Below, one piece after another: positions 30,760 to 40,298 of a stretch of DNA of 42,994 nucleotides (the stretch's first letter is position 1; every line of letters begins with the position of its first letter). The stretch spans positions 1-42,994 of the IMG/VR virus record IMGVR_UViG_3300037961_000423. The stretch is one strand, 5' to 3'. This stretch comes from a virus. The notes beneath the pieces were generated by a model. The model saw nothing but the letters and a program-made list of their open reading frames with translations. It ran no database searches and was not told the origin of the DNA. The translations under genes and the position numbers were made by a program.

Positions 30760-31121
30760 GTGAGAAGGGCAACAATATAATACAAGCATTTGGTAAAAAT
30801 GATTTTGTAATTATTATAAAACCACAAATGCTGCAAGGTGATTGGAGTGGTGAGATAGATGTAAATGTTGTTTCTTCAGGTGATTCTGATTTGCCAGATG
30901 AAGATTACTACTCCTTGCTTCACTTTACCAGAATGGTATGTGCTTCTATACCTCTAATGGAACAGAATGATGAATTTAGAGAAGAGTGTGAGCGTCAAGT
31001 AGAAATTCAAATGGATTTTCTTGCACAAGAAAAAGCAGATAAAAACAAGTTGACTGTTGTTGGTAAAGAAGGTAATGTCATCCAGCTTAATTTTAATTCG
31101 GATACGAAAGGAAATGCGTGA
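30756..31121 (+). CDS. Hypothetical early protein (121 aa)
   Basis: An alpha/beta protein (NDFVIIIKPQMLQGDWSGEI at the N-terminus, acidic DDE-rich middle). It lies between endonuclease I (ATGA overlap) and the DUF3310 protein (TGATG overlap). No family recognised; probably part of the replication block. Confidence 0.65.
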   Translation: MSEKGNNIIQAFGKNDFVIIIKPQMLQGDWSGEIDVNVVSSGDSDLPDEDYYSLLHFTRMVCASIPLMEQNDEFREECERQVEIQMDFLAQEKADKNKLTVVGKEGNVIQLNFNSDTKGNA

Positions 31122-31435
31122 TGACTAGCTATATGAGAGAAATGCAAAAGGTTGAACAGGCTGCAAAAAAAAGAGAGATGTTAGAGACAGCAGGTAAAGA
31201 AGCTTATGGTAATGTAGATATGATTAATAATCCACCTCACTACAATGGTGGTCCTATTGAGTGTATTGATGCCATACAAGCTGCACTTACACCAGAAGAG
31301 TTTAGAGGATACTGCAAGGGTAATAATATAAAGTATACGTGGAGAGAGAATCGTAAGGGTAAGGACGAAGACTTACGTAAGGCTGCTTGGTATCTTAGTA
31401 GATTTCTAGGAAGTATAGAAAATGATAAGAGTTAA
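31121..31435 (+). CDS. DUF3310 protein, nucleotide kinase-like (104 aa)
   Basis: The start is the ATG at 31121, with GAAAGGA at good spacing; a GTG codon just upstream is not needed. Residues after MINNPPHYNGGPIECIDAIQ and KGNNIKYTWRENRKGKDEDL are the DUF3310 signature, a domain also in T7 gp1.7, reported to act as a nucleotide kinase in the dNTP pathway. Fits the neighbouring ribonucleotide reductase. Function inferred from family. Confidence 0.8.
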   Translation: MTSYMREMQKVEQAAKKREMLETAGKEAYGNVDMINNPPHYNGGPIECIDAIQAALTPEEFRGYCKGNNIKYTWRENRKGKDEDLRKAAWYLSRFLGSIENDKS

Positions 31436-31583
31436 AATGTTTATAACCATGACCGTAGATGAGGAAGAGTTTCCTATTCCCGCTGATGGTAACGTAGCAG
31501 AAGAATTAGAAGACACTATACAAGAATATATGTATGATGTTGATGGGGTAGAAATAAAACAAATAAGAACAATACAGGAGTAA
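31422..31583 (+). CDS. Small acidic protein (53 aa)
   Basis: Reads MIRVKMFITMTVDEEEFPIP and ends QIRTIQE. It overlaps the previous gene by 14 nt, with CTAGGAAG before the ATG. Strands with acidic loops suggest a small ferredoxin-like fold. It contains a 12-bp match to the G-run repeat in reverse, probably by chance. Confidence 0.6.
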   Translation: MIRVKMFITMTVDEEEFPIPADGNVAEELEDTIQEYMYDVDGVEIKQIRTIQE

Positions 31584-31586
31584 CAA

Positions 31587-33530
31587 ATGATAAGTAATCA
31601 ATTACCTACAGATTATCAAAACTTTATTGCTCTGTCTCGTTATGCGAGATGGAAAGAAGATGAACAGAGAAGGGAGACATGGAGTGAAACAGTGTCAAGA
31701 TATTTTGATTATATCACTGGGCATTTGCTCACTAAGCATGATTACAAGTTATCTGATTCATTAAGAAATGAACTAGAACAAGCTGTACTAAATCAAGAAA
31801 TTATGCCAAGCATGAGAGCCTTAATGACATCTGGTCCTGCACTGGACCGTTGCCATGTAGGTGGATATAATTGCTCATACGTGCCAGTGGATAGCCCACG
31901 TGCGTTTGACGAGACAATGTATATACTTATGTGTGGCACAGGTGTAGGCTTCTCTGTGGAACGTCACAACATCGAGAAGCTGCCAATCGTCAATGAAGAT
32001 ATGCATCAGACTGATACTATCATTAAAGTTGGCGATTCACGTCCGGGCTGGGCCAAATCACTGCGTGAATTAATTTCACTCCTGTACGCAGGGCAGATAC
32101 CAAAGTGGGATGTGTCAGAGGTTCGTCCTGCTGGCGCACGTCTAAAAACATTTGGTGGTCGTGCCAGTGGTCCAGCCCCTCTGGAAGAACTCTTTGAGTT
32201 TATCATTGAGAAGTTTAAGGGTGCATCTGGGCGTAGACTATTTCCAATTGAGTGTCACGATATTATGTGTAAGATTGGTGAGGTCGTAGTTGTTGGTGGG
32301 GTAAGACGCAGCGCACTAATTAGCTTGTCTAATTTAAATGATGACCAGATGCGTCATGCAAAAGCAGGACAGTGGTGGGAAAACGAAGGGCAACGTGCGC
32401 TTGCAAACAACAGCGTTGCCTACAAAGGGAAGCCACAAATGGGTACATTCATGCGTGAGTGGCTGTCACTGTACGAAAGTAAGTCAGGTGAGCGTGGCAT
32501 CTTTAATCGTAAATCTGCACAGGTACAAGCAGCTAAGAATGGTCGTAGAGATGCAGAGCAAGACTTTGGCTGTAATCCTTGTAGTGAGATTATTCTTCGT
32601 CCATATCAGTTCTGTAACTTATCAGAGGTAGTTGCTCGTGCTGGTGACAGTGTAGAAGACTTAAAGAAAAAGGTTAGGCTTGCTACCATACTAGGCACGT
32701 TCCAATCCACTCTTACAGACTTTAAATACTTACGCAAGGTGTGGAAAGATAATACCGAAGAAGAGCGTTTACTTGGAGTATCTTTAACAGGTATTTTAGA
32801 CAACGATGTTTTATCTGGTAAAAGTGCTAAGTATGGCATGAATATAGATAATATTTTAGAAGAACTAAAGCAGATGGCTGTTCATACAAATGCATCTCTA
32901 GCACATGAAATTGGTATTTCAGAGTCTACAGCAATCACTTGTGTTAAACCTTCTGGAACAGTGTCACAGTTGGTAGATAGTGCTTCCGGTATTCATGCAC
33001 GACATAGTGAATACTATATTCGCACAGTACGTGGTGATAACAAAGACCCACTGACACAGTTTATGGTATCTCAAGGTGTTCCTGCAGAGCCAGATGTAAT
33101 GAAACCAGATAGCACAACAGTGTTTAGTTTTCCGATGAAGTCACCTATGGGTGCAGTTACACGCACTGAAATGACTGCTATTCAACAGCTAGACTTATGG
33201 CTAAAGTATCAGCGTCACTGGTGTGAACACAAACCGTCTGTAACTATTTCTGTGAAAGAAGAAGAGTGGATGGATGTAGGCTCATGGGTGTATAAGCACT
33301 TTGATGAAGTATCAGGTATTAGCTTTTTACCATTTAGTGAACATACATATAAACAAGCACCTTATCAGGATTGCAGTAAAGAGGAGTACGAAGATATGAA
33401 AAGAAAGATGCCAAAATCTGTTGATTGGACTTGGTTACAGGAATATGAAAAGGAAGATACTACATCAGGTGGGCGTGAGTTAGCTTGCACTGCTGGTGTT
33501 TGTGAAGTAGTTGACTTAACTGCAGCATAA
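31587..33530 (+). CDS. nrdJ: Class II (B12-dependent) ribonucleoside triphosphate reductase
   Basis: A 647-residue monomeric adenosylcobalamin-dependent reductase of the Lactobacillus RTPR type. RCHVGGYNCS (with C96) is the N-terminal reaction Cys region, CNPCSEIIL (C332, E334) carries the thiyl radical Cys, CNLSE (C343) is the second reaction Cys, and LACTAGVCE (C634, C639) is the C-terminal shuttle pair. It makes dNTPs from NTPs and needs cobalamin from the host. HMO-2011-type and other marine phages carry this class. Full length. Confidence 0.92.
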   Translation: MISNQLPTDYQNFIALSRYARWKEDEQRRETWSETVSRYFDYITGHLLTKHDYKLSDSLRNELEQAVLNQEIMPSMRALMTSGPALDRCHVGGYNCSYVPVDSPRAFDETMYILMCGTGVGFSVERHNIEKLPIVNEDMHQTDTIIKVGDSRPGWAKSLRELISLLYAGQIPKWDVSEVRPAGARLKTFGGRASGPAPLEELFEFIIEKFKGASGRRLFPIECHDIMCKIGEVVVVGGVRRSALISLSNLNDDQMRHAKAGQWWENEGQRALANNSVAYKGKPQMGTFMREWLSLYESKSGERGIFNRKSAQVQAAKNGRRDAEQDFGCNPCSEIILRPYQFCNLSEVVARAGDSVEDLKKKVRLATILGTFQSTLTDFKYLRKVWKDNTEEERLLGVSLTGILDNDVLSGKSAKYGMNIDNILEELKQMAVHTNASLAHEIGISESTAITCVKPSGTVSQLVDSASGIHARHSEYYIRTVRGDNKDPLTQFMVSQGVPAEPDVMKPDSTTVFSFPMKSPMGAVTRTEMTAIQQLDLWLKYQRHWCEHKPSVTISVKEEEWMDVGSWVYKHFDEVSGISFLPFSEHTYKQAPYQDCSKEEYEDMKRKMPKSVDWTWLQEYEKEDTTSGGRELACTAGVCEVVDLTAA

Positions 33531-33679
33531 TGATAGAGTGTAGTGGATTAGACTTGCTATGGTGGCAGTGGTGGATACTAGTAATGATTACAGTAAACAC
33601 CGCACTCAACCTAGTTGTGTTCTTTAAACATAGATTTAGAAAGGAGAAAGAAAATGAATCTGAGACAAGTATTAATTAG
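33530..33679 (+). CDS. Small membrane protein (49 aa)
   Basis: The ATG shares one base with the reductase stop (TAATG). Reads MIECSGLDLLWWQWWILVMI then TVNTALNLVVFFKH and a charged tail. One or two hydrophobic helices with many Trp. Overlaps the following gene by 26 nt. Function unknown. Confidence 0.55.
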   Translation: MIECSGLDLLWWQWWILVMITVNTALNLVVFFKHRFRKEKENESETSIN

Positions 33680-33899
33680 TGCGGCACGTTCACATTTTGC
33701 TGGACATATTAATAAACATATTGCTAATATAGAAGTGTTACTAAATAATCCTGCAGGTATAGGTGAGCATCAAGATATACAGGAAGCAATTGAGATTGAG
33801 TTAGGCCACATAGCTGACTATCATGATAAGATGGAAATGCTGGTTAAATTCTTTACACAGGAGAAAGGAGAAGATAATGACACAGATGAAACCAAATAA
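33654..33899 (+). CDS. Small helical protein (81 aa)
   Basis: The ATG at 33654 follows AAAGGAG; a longer frame from 33615 has no site. Reads MNLRQVLISAARSHFAGHIN, helical with several His. The end overlaps the next gene by 23 nt. Not recognised. Confidence 0.65.
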   Translation: MNLRQVLISAARSHFAGHINKHIANIEVLLNNPAGIGEHQDIQEAIEIELGHIADYHDKMEMLVKFFTQEKGEDNDTDETK

Positions 33900-34317
33900 A
33901 GAGGACCGTAAGAAGTTTGACATTGATTTAGAATACGGAGAGGTACGTGAACAGATGGTTGCTGACATGCTTCAGAATAAAAAGATTGAAGTAAAGTCAG
34001 AACGGGATGTCTGGCAGCGCACAGGTAACATTGCCATTGAATACGAATGTTATGGTAAGCCTAGTGGGATTAACGCTACGGAATCAGATTACTGGTTTCA
34101 TAACTTGTGTTTAGGTGACGACACTTTTGCCACAATTGTGTTTGATACTAAAAACCTACGTAAGATAATTGATAACTTAGACTATAAGAAGAGCGTCTCT
34201 GGTGGTGATAATAATGCTGCCAAGATGTACCTTTTAAACCTACAGAAGTTGTTTTCTTCTGATGTGATAAAGGCATTTAAGGATGGACAAAACAATGAGC
34301 TTAGAGCAGCAAGCTAA
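33877..34317 (+). CDS. Probable PD-(D/E)XK nuclease (146 aa)
   Basis: The start is the ATG at 33877 after AAAGGAG; a longer frame is a shadow of the previous gene. DLEYGEVREQMVADMLQNKK, KIEVKSERDVWQRTGNIAIE and GKPSGINATESDYWFHN match small phage proteins with the restriction-endonuclease fold (ExK, then TGN...E and GxPSGIxxxxADYW). It may degrade host DNA or trim recombination intermediates. The active site pair E-x-K and upstream acidic residues are visible; the substrate is unknown. Confidence 0.7.
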   Translation: MTQMKPNKEDRKKFDIDLEYGEVREQMVADMLQNKKIEVKSERDVWQRTGNIAIEYECYGKPSGINATESDYWFHNLCLGDDTFATIVFDTKNLRKIIDNLDYKKSVSGGDNNAAKMYLLNLQKLFSSDVIKAFKDGQNNELRAAS

Positions 34318-34675
34318 AGAATGGATAAGGGATAAATACAAAGACATGGAGATGAATGAATACCAACGTAAGTCGATTGAGTTTGCCATCTATCCAGCCA
34401 CGCACAGGATACTTTATCCTGCGCTTGGTTTGGCTGGTGAGGCAGGTGAGGTCGCTAACAAAGTTAAAAAGTTCATCAGGGATGGTGCTGACAAGGAGGC
34501 ATTTGAAGTAAAAAAACTTGAAATAGCAGCGGAGATTGGTGATGTTCTATGGTACTGTGCTAATCTGGCAAATGACTTGGGTATCAATCTTTCTGATATT
34601 GCTAGTGAGAATTACTCTAAACTGTCAGGACGAAGTAAGCGAGGCACACTTGGGGGTGATGGAGATAATAGGTAG
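34295..34675 (+). CDS. mazG: MazG-like nucleotide pyrophosphohydrolase (126 aa)
   Basis: The ATG at 34295 (after AAGGATGG) is preferred over the one at 34283. LGLAGEAGEVANKVKKFIRD and EIGDVLWYCANLANDLGINL contain the ExxE/ExxD metal-binding motifs of the MazG fold. Such enzymes hydrolyse NTPs or (p)ppGpp-like nucleotides and keep the host metabolism in a growth-like state; in phages they accompany nucleotide genes. It overlaps the previous gene by 23 nt. Confidence 0.88.
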   Translation: MSLEQQAKEWIRDKYKDMEMNEYQRKSIEFAIYPATHRILYPALGLAGEAGEVANKVKKFIRDGADKEAFEVKKLEIAAEIGDVLWYCANLANDLGINLSDIASENYSKLSGRSKRGTLGGDGDNR

Positions 34676-34817
34676 GATACTTATGTATCTTATACTAGGT
34701 GTTGTTGCTATGTGGCTTGGCTATGTAATTAGCATGGCTGTAATTAATACTGTGTGTGATTGTATAAGAACAGGGCCAGAAGACATTGTAGAGTGGATAA
34801 AAAAAGAGGGGGCTTAA
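34659..34817 (+). CDS. Last early gene, small membrane protein (52 aa)
   Basis: The ATG at 34659 is chosen because upstream sequence only overlaps mazG in another frame. Reads MEIIGRILMYLILGVVAMWL and ends DIVEWIKKEGA, with one long hydrophobic helix. Its stop lies inside the bidirectional terminator at 34802-34832. Possible role in the envelope or superinfection; unproven. Confidence 0.6.
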   Translation: MEIIGRILMYLILGVVAMWLGYVISMAVINTVCDCIRTGPEDIVEWIKKEGA

Positions 34818-34832
34818 TTGCCCCCCTTTATT
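34802..34832. terminator. Bidirectional terminator between early and late units
   Basis: GGGGGC (34808-34813) pairs with GCCCCC (34820-34825) around a TTAATT loop, flanked by AAAGA on the left and TTTA on the right, so it would terminate both rightward early and leftward late transcripts. Two convergent genes end on either side (34817 and 34828). Confidence 0.75.
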
Positions 34833-37800
34833 CTATTGGATTTGGGTCTGTCTCTCTGACATCTTTTTCTATGGCACTTTGATATGACTTACCTAAGTTG
34901 TATAAGTCTCTGTAATTATAGCCAAACTCTGTTTCAGGTTCACCATATACTCTAATGTAATGTTCTTTTGCTTTTGTCTTATATACTGCTGGAAGTCTAT
35001 TGAACAACAATGCATCACGTGGACTAAACCCATATTTTTTAACAAGTATATCTGTAGACTTTTGTTTTCTTAAAGCACCTGTTACTATTTCTTTAAACTG
35101 ACGCAACTTTGTTTTTAACATTTTAGCTTGCAGTTGAGGGTTTTTGTTCTTTGCCTTATACTTGTCACTTTTAATATAAGGTATTACTTCATCTTCCATA
35201 AAGGTATCTAGCAATGTAGCATAGGTTTCATTATACTCAGGTATTTCAGTTCTACCACCGTAAACATCAGAGCGTCTTATACGAAGTCTATCTAATTCTT
35301 TTTCAAGAACATTCTTACGCTCTCTCTTTAACATACCAGTAGTCTGTCTGGTAATGGGTGTTATTCTTCTTTCTAAACCTTCTTTTGTTGCTGGCTTACG
35401 AGGTGGTGGTGCTTTATATTTTTCACCGGTAAATGGACTTGTAATTCCAACTTCCTCAAGCTTTTTTTCTATTGCAAAGTTACCGGGAATACGAGATAGA
35501 GATTTGTTTATAAACAAAGACATCATGTCTCTGCTTTCTAAATCTCTTGCAATTCTTTCATCATCAGGTGATAAAAACGTGTTGTATAAATCTTGTCCAA
35601 AGGTTATAGGTATGGTAAATGTGCTTACAGTATTAGCAGCCCACTCTGTTATTATTTTAGCACCTACTTCAAATTTTGTGTCGCCTGATTCACCAATTAT
35701 TTCCTCTGCCAATGCATCTAATGTGTACAATCCCATACCAGTTCTAAATTGAGTTCCTGTAATAGCCTGTAAAGCATCTGTAACTAAACTCTTATCACCT
35801 TTAAATATTTGAGGTTCACCTAATACATTTTGTCTATATGTTTTTGCTATTAAATCACCAAAAAAAAGAAACGGTGCTGCAGGAAAGAATGGACGTAAAT
35901 CAAAGGTTCTTCCATCAGGCGTTCTACCCTCATACCAATTTTCACCCCCAAAACCCAAATATCTGTAAGTAGCTGCACCCAGTAAGAATCCTGTTCCTAC
36001 AAGACCCTTTGCAGCATTTTCATACGATGTTATAGTTTCGTCACGTGACATGCCAACTAAAGGCTTATACACATTTAGTATTTCTTTTCTTGCAGCCCTT
36101 GAACCCTTTTCAAAAGGATTTAAAAAATATACAGGCGAATATTCGTAAGTGTGTCTAAGGGCATTTATAATAAATCTAGGAAATGGCATAATTCCAGTTC
36201 CAACAAAGGGAACTCTATGTATAGCATTAATAAGTGTTTTGCCTAGAATATCATCTGGTTGCTTCTGATAAGTAAAGTATAAAGCTTCATCTATTGCTTT
36301 GCTTAATGTCTCTTGACCACTCTTGCTGCCAAATACATCATTAAATCTGCCATTCTTAATTATCTCAACAAGATTAAAATCATCCTCAGTTGGGTTTCTT
36401 CCGAACTTTTTACCAAACTCTTCAAATAGTTCTCTGTCTTGCAAAACTTTTGAGTATTGCTCATTAAGATTTCTTTTTAAATTTCCTATCAAAGCTGCTC
36501 TTTTAAATATATTATCTGTAATAGTATTTAAAGCATTTAACTGACGAGACGCATTACCTAAACGTGTCATCTTATTAGGTACGGCTGATGTATCTCCAAT
36601 ATCTTGAAGCATCCTAAACAATCTAGTTGCTTCTTTTTGAAAACCCATAGCAAAAATGTTTTCTATAGCTACAGCTTCTTTGTGATTTGTTAATGCTCCA
36701 AATACCGCAAAGATATCATCTTGTCCAGCAGCAGTTATTTTTTTTCCTGTAGCCTTTCTAAGACCTACGTCAACTGCTCTGGTTATTGTGTCAAATCCAA
36801 CTCTAGCTGCACCAGAAACTACGTTACGCACTGTGGTTGCTGTCTGTGATGTCATAAAGGCAAGACGTGCAGCATCTACTTGTCTAGCTACACCTATTTC
36901 TTCTACATAAGCACGTACATCATTTTCATCTACGGCTTCTCTAGCACGTTTAGCCGCTTCTCTTACTTCTATATCAAAGCCAAATAAGTCAAAATCAGCT
37001 ATGCCGTCTAACGCCCTACTAAAGTTACCTAACTTTGCTTTTAAGTCTACTTTAGCCTGACCCATTTGCTGCAGAAGTCTGGCTGAATCAGAAACATCAG
37101 CCATGATAACATTAGCCAAGTCATCAAATGTAAGATTATATTTTACCAGAGTATCATCAAATACCTTGCCAACTTCTTTTGGCATATTTTTTTCATCAAG
37201 ACTTTTTAAAACACGATGTATACCTTCAGTTATTCTCTCACCTTTTTGAAGACCACCTTGTGTAGCTAGTATGTCTGTAAGTGCAGCAGTTACCTGCTTC
37301 ATCTTTTCTGGTTGTACGGCTAAACGTATAGGCGAATCTATACCAGATGTTTCTGCAGCCTCACCTAAAATTTCTTTACCTTTTGCAACAGCCTCTTCAT
37401 TTAGTCTGTTTAGGTTTTGTTCTACAATGTTAAAGCCATCAGTATTTTTTTGTTTTGATGCGTCAGCGGCACGATTAGCTTTATCTACACGCTTCTTAAT
37501 AGCTTCTTGAGATATAGTAACAAGGTCTTCTGTGTTTCTTTCAATATAGTCTACAGCTTTTTTCTTTATCAACACTCCGCCAGCAGCAACGGGTAAAGCA
37601 GTTGCTATTCCAACAGCCAATCCTGTTTGTGCAAGAGAATACTCATCCTGAACATCTGCTTCCATAAGTGCTTTTTGTGCGGATATATCACCAGCTAAAG
37701 CTGCAGTTCCTTCTATTGCAGCAGTAGTAGCTAATGACCTTACAGGTGTTTTAGTTGCTTCTGCTAAAGCCCTACCAATAGCAAGCTTCGCAGTTGTTTG

Positions 37801-38298
37801 ACCTATGATGCCAGCAGCTTTACCAGCACCCGGTAGCAGTATACCTGCATACGTAGATGGTGCTTGTGCAATACCTGCCGCATAATCAAGAAAAGCGGAT
37901 GGCGCACCCCCACTCTCGTAGAAAGCTGGAAGTGCATCAAACGCTTGATATAGTTTTCTATAATCTTCTAATTGTTCTTGTTTGCCATCTGTCTTGAGAC
38001 CACTTACGTAGCCCCAATCCCCAGCAGCAACCATTTCATTTACATTAAACTCACGGAAGTGTTCAATAGTCTCGTCAATAGCTTTTTCTGCAGTAGGATT
38101 GTCGTATCCTAAATGGTCTTTAGCAAACCTAACTGCTGCTTGTCTAAGTTCAGGAGACTCTTGGAATTTAGAGTAAGTGAAATCTTCTTCTATTACAGGC
38201 GCATCATCTTTTTTTACATTAGTATATAGATGATTAAATGAGCCAGTGCTAGGTTTTTTGGTATTTTCATTTGTATAGAGATGGTCAAAAGAACCCAT
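34828..38298 (-). CDS. Large internal virion/ejection protein (1156 aa)
   Basis: A very large helical protein. The N-terminus repeats GSFDHLYTN and GSFNHLYTN (residues 2-10 and 18-26). It has long amphipathic helices, hydrophobic patches (AAGIAQAPSTYAGILLPGAG; VAVGIATALPVAAGGVLI-like), and a C-terminal Lys/Arg-rich part. Size and position among tail genes fit an ejection protein, such as T7 gp16-like proteins, that leaves the head with DNA and helps it cross the envelope. No transglycosylase motif was recognised. The start overlaps the next gene (TAATG). Confidence 0.6.
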   Translation of the reverse strand: MGSFDHLYTNENTKKPSTGSFNHLYTNVKKDDAPVIEEDFTYSKFQESPELRQAAVRFAKDHLGYDNPTAEKAIDETIEHFREFNVNEMVAAGDWGYVSGLKTDGKQEQLEDYRKLYQAFDALPAFYESGGAPSAFLDYAAGIAQAPSTYAGILLPGAGKAAGIIGQTTAKLAIGRALAEATKTPVRSLATTAAIEGTAALAGDISAQKALMEADVQDEYSLAQTGLAVGIATALPVAAGGVLIKKKAVDYIERNTEDLVTISQEAIKKRVDKANRAADASKQKNTDGFNIVEQNLNRLNEEAVAKGKEILGEAAETSGIDSPIRLAVQPEKMKQVTAALTDILATQGGLQKGERITEGIHRVLKSLDEKNMPKEVGKVFDDTLVKYNLTFDDLANVIMADVSDSARLLQQMGQAKVDLKAKLGNFSRALDGIADFDLFGFDIEVREAAKRAREAVDENDVRAYVEEIGVARQVDAARLAFMTSQTATTVRNVVSGAARVGFDTITRAVDVGLRKATGKKITAAGQDDIFAVFGALTNHKEAVAIENIFAMGFQKEATRLFRMLQDIGDTSAVPNKMTRLGNASRQLNALNTITDNIFKRAALIGNLKRNLNEQYSKVLQDRELFEEFGKKFGRNPTEDDFNLVEIIKNGRFNDVFGSKSGQETLSKAIDEALYFTYQKQPDDILGKTLINAIHRVPFVGTGIMPFPRFIINALRHTYEYSPVYFLNPFEKGSRAARKEILNVYKPLVGMSRDETITSYENAAKGLVGTGFLLGAATYRYLGFGGENWYEGRTPDGRTFDLRPFFPAAPFLFFGDLIAKTYRQNVLGEPQIFKGDKSLVTDALQAITGTQFRTGMGLYTLDALAEEIIGESGDTKFEVGAKIITEWAANTVSTFTIPITFGQDLYNTFLSPDDERIARDLESRDMMSLFINKSLSRIPGNFAIEKKLEEVGITSPFTGEKYKAPPPRKPATKEGLERRITPITRQTTGMLKRERKNVLEKELDRLRIRRSDVYGGRTEIPEYNETYATLLDTFMEDEVIPYIKSDKYKAKNKNPQLQAKMLKTKLRQFKEIVTGALRKQKSTDILVKKYGFSPRDALLFNRLPAVYKTKAKEHYIRVYGEPETEFGYNYRDLYNLGKSYQSAIEKDVRETDPNPIE

Positions 38299-39578
38299 TA
38301 TCTACCTCTAAAACTATAGCTTTGTACTACTGTTGGGTTTTCTTGAACTTCTTGCTGCATACTTTGCACTTCACTATATAATTGTTCAAACAAAGCTTCA
38401 CTTGCATTTGGAGAACTCATAAAATCTTCTTTAATTTGTGCTTTTGTTGCACCACCTGTTATCATTTGTCCTATAAGAAGTTTTGCTTCATTTGCTTGTA
38501 TTGTGCTTTGAGATTCAGGTACTTTAGTTTCACTTTTTTGAGTTACTTCAGCAACGGTATTAGTTTCTGCAGCATTTTCTTTAACTACACTTTCAGCCTC
38601 TGTTTCAGCCCTAGAAACTTGTAGATGTGCTTCAATAGCAGCCATTTCTTCAGGTGAAACGCTATCCTTATAATAGTTTATTATATCTTGCTCTTTACTT
38701 TTTCTCCACTGTGAATATAATACATCATCTGAATACGTTATTGCACCATCAACTATTGTTACTCCAGTTTTACTAACCCCTTCATCCATAGCAGCACTTT
38801 TGTAATAATTTTCTACGCTTTTTCTAGCTTTATCTAAGGCATCTAAACCTACTCTACCACCAGATGCTGCTCTTTGTGCATTTCTTAAATTCTCAAGTGA
38901 GTTTGATATAGCTTCTGCCTGTGGTGAACCTTCAGGCACTCTAGCAAGCTGTGTCGTAAGCATTTCTTTTGTAGCATCTACAGATACATCACTACCCTTC
39001 AATGATGGGTCAACTTTAATATCTGCATATGTGACCTTCTGTGCTGGTACATCTTCTGGTACAAGACCCATAGCTTCCATTTGCTGTCGCCTAGATGCAA
39101 ATCCTGCAGCAACTTTCTTGCCCATCATACCCGGTCCTGTTTCAGAAGGAATACCAAATCCTTCAGCAAACTTTACAGGGTCTCCAAATGATGCTGCATA
39201 CTCTTTAGCAGTCATTTCTGATGATTCAAAATCTTCTGGCATTGCAGAGATATATCCCATCTCTTGCAAGTTACCACCAAAGTTAGTTATCTGCTTTGCA
39301 CCGTTAAGCCAATCAGTAGCATTATCTACTGTGCCTAATTTATTATAAATAGCAGCAGCTTGGTCTAGGCTAGTTACACCATTAAGTGCAGCAATCTCCT
39401 TAATAGTATCTTCTACTAGCTCTGCCTTTGCTTCTTCTTTATCTCTTTTTTGCCAATATCTTTTTGTGTGCGTATCCCATGCCTTATCGACCATAAGCTC
39501 GACACGCTTCTTACGGGTATCAATGTCATCAGCTACTTGTTCAGCTACACCGCCTAATACTGCACCTAAATTAAACAT
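38298..39578 (-). CDS. Virion protein, probable internal protein (426 aa)
   Basis: Reads MFNLGAVLGGVAEQVADDID, then Lys/Glu/Ala-rich helical stretches and a Glu/Thr/Val-rich tail (ending PTVVQSYSFRGR). It is rich in predicted coiled coil and has no enzymatic motif. It is coupled by TAATG to both the 1156-aa protein and the 168-aa protein, so the three are made together, as with internal core proteins of podoviruses. This role is inference. Confidence 0.55.
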   Translation of the reverse strand: MFNLGAVLGGVAEQVADDIDTRKKRVELMVDKAWDTHTKRYWQKRDKEEAKAELVEDTIKEIAALNGVTSLDQAAAIYNKLGTVDNATDWLNGAKQITNFGGNLQEMGYISAMPEDFESSEMTAKEYAASFGDPVKFAEGFGIPSETGPGMMGKKVAAGFASRRQQMEAMGLVPEDVPAQKVTYADIKVDPSLKGSDVSVDATKEMLTTQLARVPEGSPQAEAISNSLENLRNAQRAASGGRVGLDALDKARKSVENYYKSAAMDEGVSKTGVTIVDGAITYSDDVLYSQWRKSKEQDIINYYKDSVSPEEMAAIEAHLQVSRAETEAESVVKENAAETNTVAEVTQKSETKVPESQSTIQANEAKLLIGQMITGGATKAQIKEDFMSSPNASEALFEQLYSEVQSMQQEVQENPTVVQSYSFRGR

Positions 39579-40084
39579 TACTTCGCTCTCCTAGCCATTA
39601 ACCCGGCAGGTTCTTCTTCAGGAATATCTTCTTCTACTGGCTCAGTTACTTCAGTATCTTCTGTTTCTTCTTGATTTCTAAGTTTGGTAATAATTTTATC
39701 TATTTTTACGGATGATACATCTTTTGTCTCAGGTACTTCATCACCTTTTACATAATCTATTTGAGCATTTACTGCAATCAATTCTAATATTTCCATAAGC
39801 ACAGGCATAATTAGGATGCCCACATCAATACTATGCTTACCTTCCATGACACAACCAAGCTGCAAAGCATTAGCTATGGCAGACAAAGAGATACCCATTT
39901 CAATAACATCCAGTAACTCATCAGCATATTCTGGATTCATTAATCTTGGGATATAGAATTGTTCTAGTGCCTCCTCTGCAGTAGAAAACTCAGCAGGGTT
40001 TTGCCAAGGTCTATCACCAAAAGGAGAAGTTAAATGCTGACCCGGAATGGGTGCATCATGCACTACCTGTAGAATCTCTTCCAT
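39578..40084 (-). CDS. Virion-associated protein (168 aa)
   Basis: The N-terminus has a Pro-rich start (MEEILQVVHDAPIPGQHLTS) and a helical domain (NPEYADELLDVIEMGISLSA; VGILIMPVLMEILELIAVNA hydrophobic). The C-terminus is very acidic (EETEDTEVTEPVEEDIPEEE) and then basic (LMARRAK). I recall similar proteins in marine podoviruses next to the internal proteins. It overlaps the 80-aa gene by 29 nt. Confidence 0.6.
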   Translation of the reverse strand: MEEILQVVHDAPIPGQHLTSPFGDRPWQNPAEFSTAEEALEQFYIPRLMNPEYADELLDVIEMGISLSAIANALQLGCVMEGKHSIDVGILIMPVLMEILELIAVNAQIDYVKGDEVPETKDVSSVKIDKIITKLRNQEETEDTEVTEPVEEDIPEEEPAGLMARRAK

Positions 40085-40298
40085 TATTCTTAATGTCCTC
40101 TTTCATAGAACGTAACTTTAAAACAATATCCATCATGCTATCCATAGAAGCTTCTTTAGATGACTTACTTGGCATAAGGTTTGTACGTTTTAAAAGACCA
40201 CCAGATTTACCATTATCAGGTTTCTTTGGTCCTTTATTTTTTATACGAAGTTCCATTTGCTGTGAAGCAATCATAGCTGGGTTCATTCTATTTAGCAT
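40056..40298 (-). CDS. Small basic structural-module protein (80 aa)
   Basis: Reads MLNRMNPAMIASQQMELRIK, then a basic middle (KNKGPKKPDNGKSGGLLKRT) and Met/Ser/Lys-rich end. TAATG junction with the large 685-aa gene. Not recognised beyond its position. Confidence 0.6.
   Translation of the reverse strand: MLNRMNPAMIASQQMELRIKNKGPKKPDNGKSGGLLKRTNLMPSKSSKEASMDSMMDIVLKLRSMKEDIKNNGRDSTGSA

Noticed and set aside
31448-31459. Fourth, reverse copy of CTACGGTCATGG
   Set aside because: It is only 12 bp, in reverse direction, without the G run, and inside a coding frame; chance is sufficient.
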